Source: Bacteroidales bacterium
GTDB lineage: Bacteria > Bacteroidota > Bacteroidia > Bacteroidales > Prolixibacteraceae
Length of the DNA: 37,740 nucleotides
NCBI GenBank assembly: GCA_031272965.1
Contig: JAISSS010000007.1
Span: 1 to 37,740 of the forward strand
Reading direction: 5' to 3'
Made by a program: the position numbers and the translations under genes. Within the stretch, counting starts at the first letter, position 1. Every line of letters starts with the position of its first letter. The notes under the pieces were generated by a model that had not been told where the DNA came from, searched no databases, and worked only from the letters and a program-made list of their open reading frames with translations. Positions 34,416 to 37,740 of the stretch are shown here, in pieces.

Positions 34416-35519
34416 ATGAGAAACGCATTATTTTTTTCCATAGTAGCGCTGAGCATCGCCGCCTGCCAGTCCTCACAGTATAAAATTGACGGCGACATTA
34501 TTGGCCAGGACGACGGCACGGTATTCCTGATGAACCAGTCTGAAGAGACCGGCCAATGGGAGGTCATTGATTCTGCGGCGGTCAACAACGGGAAGTTCCA
34601 TTTGCAGGGCGACTATTCCGGCGTACCTGAAATGTACGTGCTACGCCTGAACAGCGACGCCTATTTCGGACAGCTCTTTTTGGAACCGGCCTCCTTTAAA
34701 GTGAAGACCTGGAAAGACAGCCTCCAACAGCGGCGACCTCCGGTCATTTCCGGCGGCAAAACACAAAAAATATTCCAGGATTGGGAAGGCGAATACAACA
34801 TCCTCGCGAAAAAAGTGCAGGAATACAACCAAAAATACAGAGAAGCACAGATGGGCGGCAAACAGGAAGACGCCGAGCATGTGAAAATCGATTTCGACGC
34901 CTCTATCGATAATATGAAGTTCTATACCAAGAACTTCATCATCGAACACCGCAATTCGACTATCGCTCCGTTCCTCATCGTAAACACGCGGCTGTACAGC
35001 CTTGACGACGCACGTGCCCTGATTGACACGCTCACCGGAGAGGCCGCCGAATCACGCTATGCCCGCATCATCCGCGACGCTATTGAGCGGGAAGACGCCA
35101 AACCCGGCGTCCGCATCGGCGGTACTGCCATCGACTTCACCCTGCATAATCCGGACGATAATGCCATTACGCTGTCATCGCTCTTCGGGAAATACCTGCT
35201 GATTGACTTCTGGGCATCCTGGTGTGCACCCTGTCGGGCCGAAAATCCTAATGTGGTGAACGCATACGCCACTTATAAAGATAAAGGATTTGAAATTATC
35301 GGCGTGTCGCTCGACCGCACCGAAGAAGCATGGGTGCAGGCCATCGCCGCCGACAAACTCGAATGGCCGCAAGTGTGGGACAAAGACGGCGCTGTCGGTA
35401 CTAAATATGGCGTGGAAACTATTCCCGCCAATTTCCTGCTCGACCGCAACGGTAAGGTTATCGCCAAAAATCTGCGCGGCGAAGAACTCGAAAAGAAGCT
35501 GAAAGAGTTACTGAAATAA
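34416..35519 (+). CDS. TlpA-like thiol-disulfide oxidoreductase lipoprotein (DUF4369-type N-terminus)
   Basis: 367 aa. Lipoprotein signal with Cys17 (SIAAC) and a DUF4369-like beta domain (about 20-120; YKIDGDIIGQDDGTVFLMNQ), a helical linker (about 125-225), then an AhpC/TSA-thioredoxin domain with WASWCAPC (Cys270, Cys273) and the cis-Pro segment GVETIPANFLLDRNGKV. It probably reduces or exchanges disulfides in the periplasm while membrane-anchored. The stop TAA shares one base with the ATG of the 59-codon gene downstream (TAATG), so the two are likely translated in concert. Confidence 0.92.
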   Translation: MRNALFFSIVALSIAACQSSQYKIDGDIIGQDDGTVFLMNQSEETGQWEVIDSAAVNNGKFHLQGDYSGVPEMYVLRLNSDAYFGQLFLEPASFKVKTWKDSLQQRRPPVISGGKTQKIFQDWEGEYNILAKKVQEYNQKYREAQMGGKQEDAEHVKIDFDASIDNMKFYTKNFIIEHRNSTIAPFLIVNTRLYSLDDARALIDTLTGEAAESRYARIIRDAIEREDAKPGVRIGGTAIDFTLHNPDDNAITLSSLFGKYLLIDFWASWCAPCRAENPNVVNAYATYKDKGFEIIGVSLDRTEEAWVQAIAADKLEWPQVWDKDGAVGTKYGVETIPANFLLDRNGKVIAKNLRGEELEKKLKELLK

Positions 35520-35698
35520 TGACCAAATTCCTCTGTGTTTTTGCTGTAACTGCCGGACTGGTGGCCATAGCAATAGCGGGCATGGCTATTAAAATCCTGC
35601 TGAAAAGGAACGGGCGGTTCCCTGATACGCACATCGGCAATAACCCCGAAATGCGCAAGCGCGGCATAAAATGCGTCCAGGAGATGGCCAACGAATAA
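35519..35698 (+). CDS. Small single-span membrane protein, 59 aa
   Basis: ATG at 35519 overlaps the preceding TAA by one base (TAATG). The 59-residue product has one membrane segment (about residues 5-28, AVTAGLVAIAIAGMAIKILL), a basic KRNGRF boundary and a polar tail with one Cys (GIKCVQEM). The layout, a hydrophobic helix ending AIKIL+K+G+F then a short tail, resembles small 'membrane or secreted' proteins I remember from Bacteroidota, for which no function is known to me. Neighbourhood suggests a partner of the TlpA-like lipoprotein or of cell-envelope redox enzymes. The gene is too short for a standard length cut-off. Confidence 0.7.
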   Translation: MTKFLCVFAVTAGLVAIAIAGMAIKILLKRNGRFPDTHIGNNPEMRKRGIKCVQEMANE

Positions 35699-35709
35699 GG
35701 GATACCACT

Positions 35710-36023
35710 TTACTGTGGGCGAATCCCCCTGACAGCACGGATTTTGCGCACACTCGATGCAGCATGGACGATGTCCAATACTTCTATACAGTCAGTCGTG
35801 ATACGGTAGATTATGAGATGTGCATCAAGGATAATATTTCGGTACATACGGCTCTTCGTTGCAAGATGCCGACATTCAGGCCATGCATGATAAGATGAGG
35901 AAAGCGTGGAGAGAACTTTGTCAATTTTCGTGTCGTAACGGTCGGCCTGTAAAGTGCGAACAGTTCTGCGCCACAGTCATATACTTTGGCGTTACTTTCA
36001 CGAAATACAGAACTTATCTTCAG
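35710..36023 (-). pseudogene. RelE/ParE-family toxin remnant, frameshifted, start codon lost
   Basis: On the minus strand two frames join into one toxin-like protein. The first (36023 to about 35955) reads KISSVFRESNAKVYDCGAE; the second (about 35955 to stop 35710-35712) reads ADRYDTKIDKVL, AWPECRHLATKSRMYRNIIL, DAHLIIYRITTDCIEVLDIV and ends IRPQ. The PECRHL...KSRMYR...LIIYRI...VLDIVH pattern is characteristic of RelE/ParE toxins. One missing base near 35950-35960 (in the run TAAAGT, plus strand) would restore about 104 codons. The expected start, where an ATGA overlap with the antitoxin stop would sit, is CTGA. Two lesions suggest an inactive toxin, although a sequencing error could explain the frameshift. 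Confidence 0.7.
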
Positions 36024-36295
36024 CGGTTTGCATCTGATTCTTTCTTCATTCGGCTGGCGTGATATTTCCGCTTCCATGCTTCAAAGTCCTTACGGTATTC
36101 TTCCAACGACATAAAAGGCCCCTCTTCGATGCGGTGGAAGTGTTCCCACCATTCTTCCTGAGAGCCATGGAACGGCACATTAGGGTCCCATCCGTCAGCC
36201 GACGAATTTTGGGGCTGTGCAGGCTGGTAAGCTACGGCAGGCTCGGCCACTTGCAGTGACTCGAATGTCTTTGTAGGGTATGGTTTCTTTTGCAT
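36020..36295 (-). CDS. Putative type II antitoxin
   Basis: 91 aa. N-terminus polar (VAEPAVAYQPAQ), then DGWDPNVPFHGSQEEWWEHF and the C-terminal EEGPFMSLEEYRKDFEAWKRKY. An acidic-then-basic amphipathic tail of the EGxFxSLEEYxKxFxxW kind is common in small antitoxins preceding RelE/ParE toxins of Bacteroidota. Its stop TGA overlaps the proposed toxin start (CTGA). A consensus -7 box lies 27 bp upstream. No DNA-binding domain was identified, so autoregulation cannot be claimed. The antitoxin call leans on the neighbour; on its own it would be a hypothetical protein. Confidence 0.6.
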   Translation of the reverse strand: MQKKPYPTKTFESLQVAEPAVAYQPAQPQNSSADGWDPNVPFHGSQEEWWEHFHRIEEGPFMSLEEYRKDFEAWKRKYHASRMKKESDANR

Positions 36296-36321
36296 AACCT
36301 GTTTGCTTTTGAATTACGCCA

Positions 36322-36329
36322 CAAAGATA
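36322..36329 (-). promoter_or_regulatory. -7 box TATCTTTG, TA-like module
   Basis: Exact TAnnTTTG match on the minus strand, 27 bp before ATG 36295; this implies the antitoxin gene is still expressed. Confidence 0.6.
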
Positions 36330-36403
36330 GTATAAAAAATTCAGATTATGCACAAGGCACAAAAGTATTCGGAACTTTATATTGCAGGGTGCGCCTGCTC
36401 ATC

Positions 36404-37606
36404 CTAATCGTTAATTGCAATGCGGGCATAAAAAATCAGTCGGCGGTCTTTTTTCGCCTCGACAGATTTCCAGATGTCAGTGATATTTCGGGATACTTTT
36501 GCTTTAAAGACGGTTTTTCCGTGGGCTTTCACAGTCACAGGGCGGTCGAAATCAATCATGTCATCGTTGACGCCGATGAGCAGCGTATTGTAGTCGTTTT
36601 GCAGGACAGTGAACGTGTTGCCGGAGCGTTCCACTATTGCGGTGGCACCATTCCGGGGGTGTGTTTCGGCTGTTGCTAACCAGTAAAATGTGATTTGCGG
36701 GATTTCGTCTTGCTGCCATGCGACTTTTGCGGGTAGCGGGTTTCGCGTAAACTGTGCCATCCATGGAACAGCGATGGTGTCGGCGCGGTCCATCCAGTGG
36801 CCTTTTCCCGTAATGATGTGAGTTTCGTGGGCATAACCGCCCTTGTCGGCGATGGCCATACTGTCTAACCATGCCCCGTATTTGCGGGCTTCCTGATTCC
36901 GGCTGTAGGCGGCGTCATTAGCGCCCATCCATAGCATGAAGCCGATATTGCGGACATTCAGCAGGGATACCCGTCCCGGATGTCCGGCCATCATGCTGGC
37001 CGCGGCCCAGCGGTCGGCCATTCGGGGCGCCATTCGATAAACTCCGTCGCCGCCTGCGGAATAGCCGAGTATATATACGCGGTCGGGGTTGACGTCTTCG
37101 GCTATGATTGCGGCTCTGATGATGTGGTCGAAGAAGACGCTGACATGCGGCTGGTGCCACATGTTCCACGCATCGACGGCCGCACGGGGCGCCACATACA
37201 CGCCTTCTGCAGGTTTATACAGCCGTATCTGATTGAGCCATTGGCCATCGTTGACCTCGACTGTGGTTCCGCCGCCCCCGTGCATTGAGATATACAGCGA
37301 CCGGCCACCTTCCGGTTTCTCGCCGAAGATGCGGTATTCTATCGGCATAATCAGCGTATCGACACGCATACAGCGTGTGAGCCATTCATGCTTTAACTTT
37401 CGACGCTCTTCACGAAAAAAGTACGAATAAATATACCGTGCTGCTGAATCGGCCTCCGCTTTCGACAATGCGACCGATGCAAAATCCTGTGCCTCTATTG
37501 CACCGCGCCCGCCATCGGCAAGCCATTTCTGCAATTCGGCTACCGGCTGCGCTTTTATTTCACACAGACCGGCAAATACGAAAAATAAGAAAAAATATTG
37601 CTTCAT
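36404..37606 (-). CDS. Exported alpha/beta hydrolase (esterase/PHB-depolymerase-like)
   Basis: 400 aa. Signal peptide (residues 1-19, FFLFFVFAGLCEIKAQ). The hydrolase core has SLYISMHGGGGTT as the oxyanion-hole strand, PDRVYILGYSAGGDGVYRMA with the nucleophile Ser in GYSAGG, MLWMGANDAAYSRN around a likely acidic residue and a late THIITGKGHWMDR with the catalytic His. A C-terminal beta-rich part follows (ITFYWLATAETHPRNGATAI). The substrate is probably an ester on a polysaccharide or a peptide; family evidence does not fix it. It has its own promoter (37624-37631) and stands alone downstream of the window's right-edge region. Confidence 0.82.
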   Translation of the reverse strand: MKQYFFLFFVFAGLCEIKAQPVAELQKWLADGGRGAIEAQDFASVALSKAEADSAARYIYSYFFREERRKLKHEWLTRCMRVDTLIMPIEYRIFGEKPEGGRSLYISMHGGGGTTVEVNDGQWLNQIRLYKPAEGVYVAPRAAVDAWNMWHQPHVSVFFDHIIRAAIIAEDVNPDRVYILGYSAGGDGVYRMAPRMADRWAAASMMAGHPGRVSLLNVRNIGFMLWMGANDAAYSRNQEARKYGAWLDSMAIADKGGYAHETHIITGKGHWMDRADTIAVPWMAQFTRNPLPAKVAWQQDEIPQITFYWLATAETHPRNGATAIVERSGNTFTVLQNDYNTLLIGVNDDMIDFDRPVTVKAHGKTVFKAKVSRNITDIWKSVEAKKDRRLIFYARIAIND

Positions 37607-37623
37607 TATGAGTAATCGGGTGG

Positions 37624-37631
37624 CAAAGATA
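37624..37631 (-). promoter_or_regulatory. -7 box TATCTTTG, alpha/beta hydrolase
   Basis: Exact TAnnTTTG match on the minus strand, 18 bp before ATG 37606. Confidence 0.6.
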
Positions 37632-37669
37632 GCATAAAATTTTCAATTACACACAAACGAATAAAAATA

Positions 37670-37693
37670 TTGGCGAGGAAACAGCCCCGCCAA
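37670..37693 (-). terminator. Hairpin, possible terminator
   Basis: TTGGCGAGG (37670-37678) and CCCCGCCAA (37685-37693) pair over eight of nine positions. On the minus strand the hairpin is followed by TATTTTTAT, so it could end a transcript entering from the right; a plus-strand role is less likely because no T-run follows. Confidence 0.35.
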
Positions 37694-37716
37694 TCCGTCC
37701 AACCGATGAGTTTTCT

Positions 37717-37724
37717 TATATTTG
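37717..37724 (+). promoter_or_regulatory. -7 box TATATTTG for a gene beyond the right edge
   Basis: TATATTTG fits TAnnTTTG and is followed by GCAGAATATTTAACAA at the window end. It probably drives a rightward gene outside the window. Confidence 0.45.
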
Positions 37725-37740
37725 CAGAATATTTAACAAT

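Noticed and set aside
35764..36062. A plus-strand frameshifted protein between the 59-codon gene and 36062
   Set aside because: The minus strand of the same stretch reads as a RelE/ParE toxin with characteristic motifs and sits directly behind an antitoxin-like gene; the plus-strand reading has no recognisable family.
36351..36372. CACAAGGCACAAAAGTATTC as a third copy of the dispersed repeat
   Set aside because: Only parts of the first block match and the linker and last blocks do not line up; too weak to count.

Overview
The window looks like chromosomal DNA of a Bacteroidota bacterium, probably order Bacteroidales. It carries a SusC/SusD pair with accessory surface lipoproteins and several lipoproteins with short lipoboxes. 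The -7 promoter element TAnnTTTG (often exactly TATCTTTG) recurs in front of genes on both strands, and Shine-Dalgarno sequences are largely absent. Bacteroidota-type housekeeping genes (birA without an HTH domain, cysS, a CNNM/CorC protein, rimP-nusA-infB, meaB, a DPP-IV-like peptidase) surround the accessory loci. No rRNA, tRNA, CRISPR array or intact insertion sequence was recognised.

Layout. 1-4933 (minus strand): the start of a GH106-like lipoprotein cut by the window edge, birA with a small upstream ORF, a CNNM transporter behind cysS, and an MscS channel. 4934-6048: about 1.1 kb without a convincing gene, holding inverted repeats, a consensus -7 box, a (AG)17 microsatellite and a pair of 22-bp-phased direct repeats. 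6049-14671 (plus): a five-gene polysaccharide/glycan-utilisation block: IPT/NHL lipoprotein, SusC, SusD, DUF1735/DUF4361-like lipoprotein, Big_2+CBM6-like lipoprotein, closed by an intrinsic terminator. 14875-22199 (plus): ribokinase, GRP-type sugar permease, exported Gfo/Idh/MocA oxidoreductase, Tat-exported GH106-like glycosidase and an MFS permease, an arrangement that suggests uptake and processing of sugar released at the surface or in the periplasm. 22242-29950: acyltransferase (apparent TTG start), GNAT protein (minus), rimP-nusA-infB, exported TIM-barrel isomerase-like protein. 30041-37606: xth (minus), S9 peptidase, meaB, TlpA-like lipoprotein with an overlapping 59-codon membrane protein, a TA-like module on the minus strand whose toxin is broken, and an exported alpha/beta hydrolase (minus).

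Most notable observations: (1) a split repeat of about 42-44 bp occurs twice in opposite orientation and brackets exactly the five-gene SusCD block and its leader; (2) that leader contains 17 AG dinucleotides, a potential slippage site upstream of surface glycan-uptake genes; (3) a RelE/ParE-like toxin remnant with a one-base frameshift and a CTG where the ATG of an ATGA overlap would be expected lies behind an intact putative antitoxin; (4) a 59-codon membrane protein overlaps the TlpA stop codon. I do not see an obviously new defence or mobile system; the candidate novelty is the bracketed, possibly phase-variable glycan locus. All family assignments come from reading motifs and have not been checked against a database.
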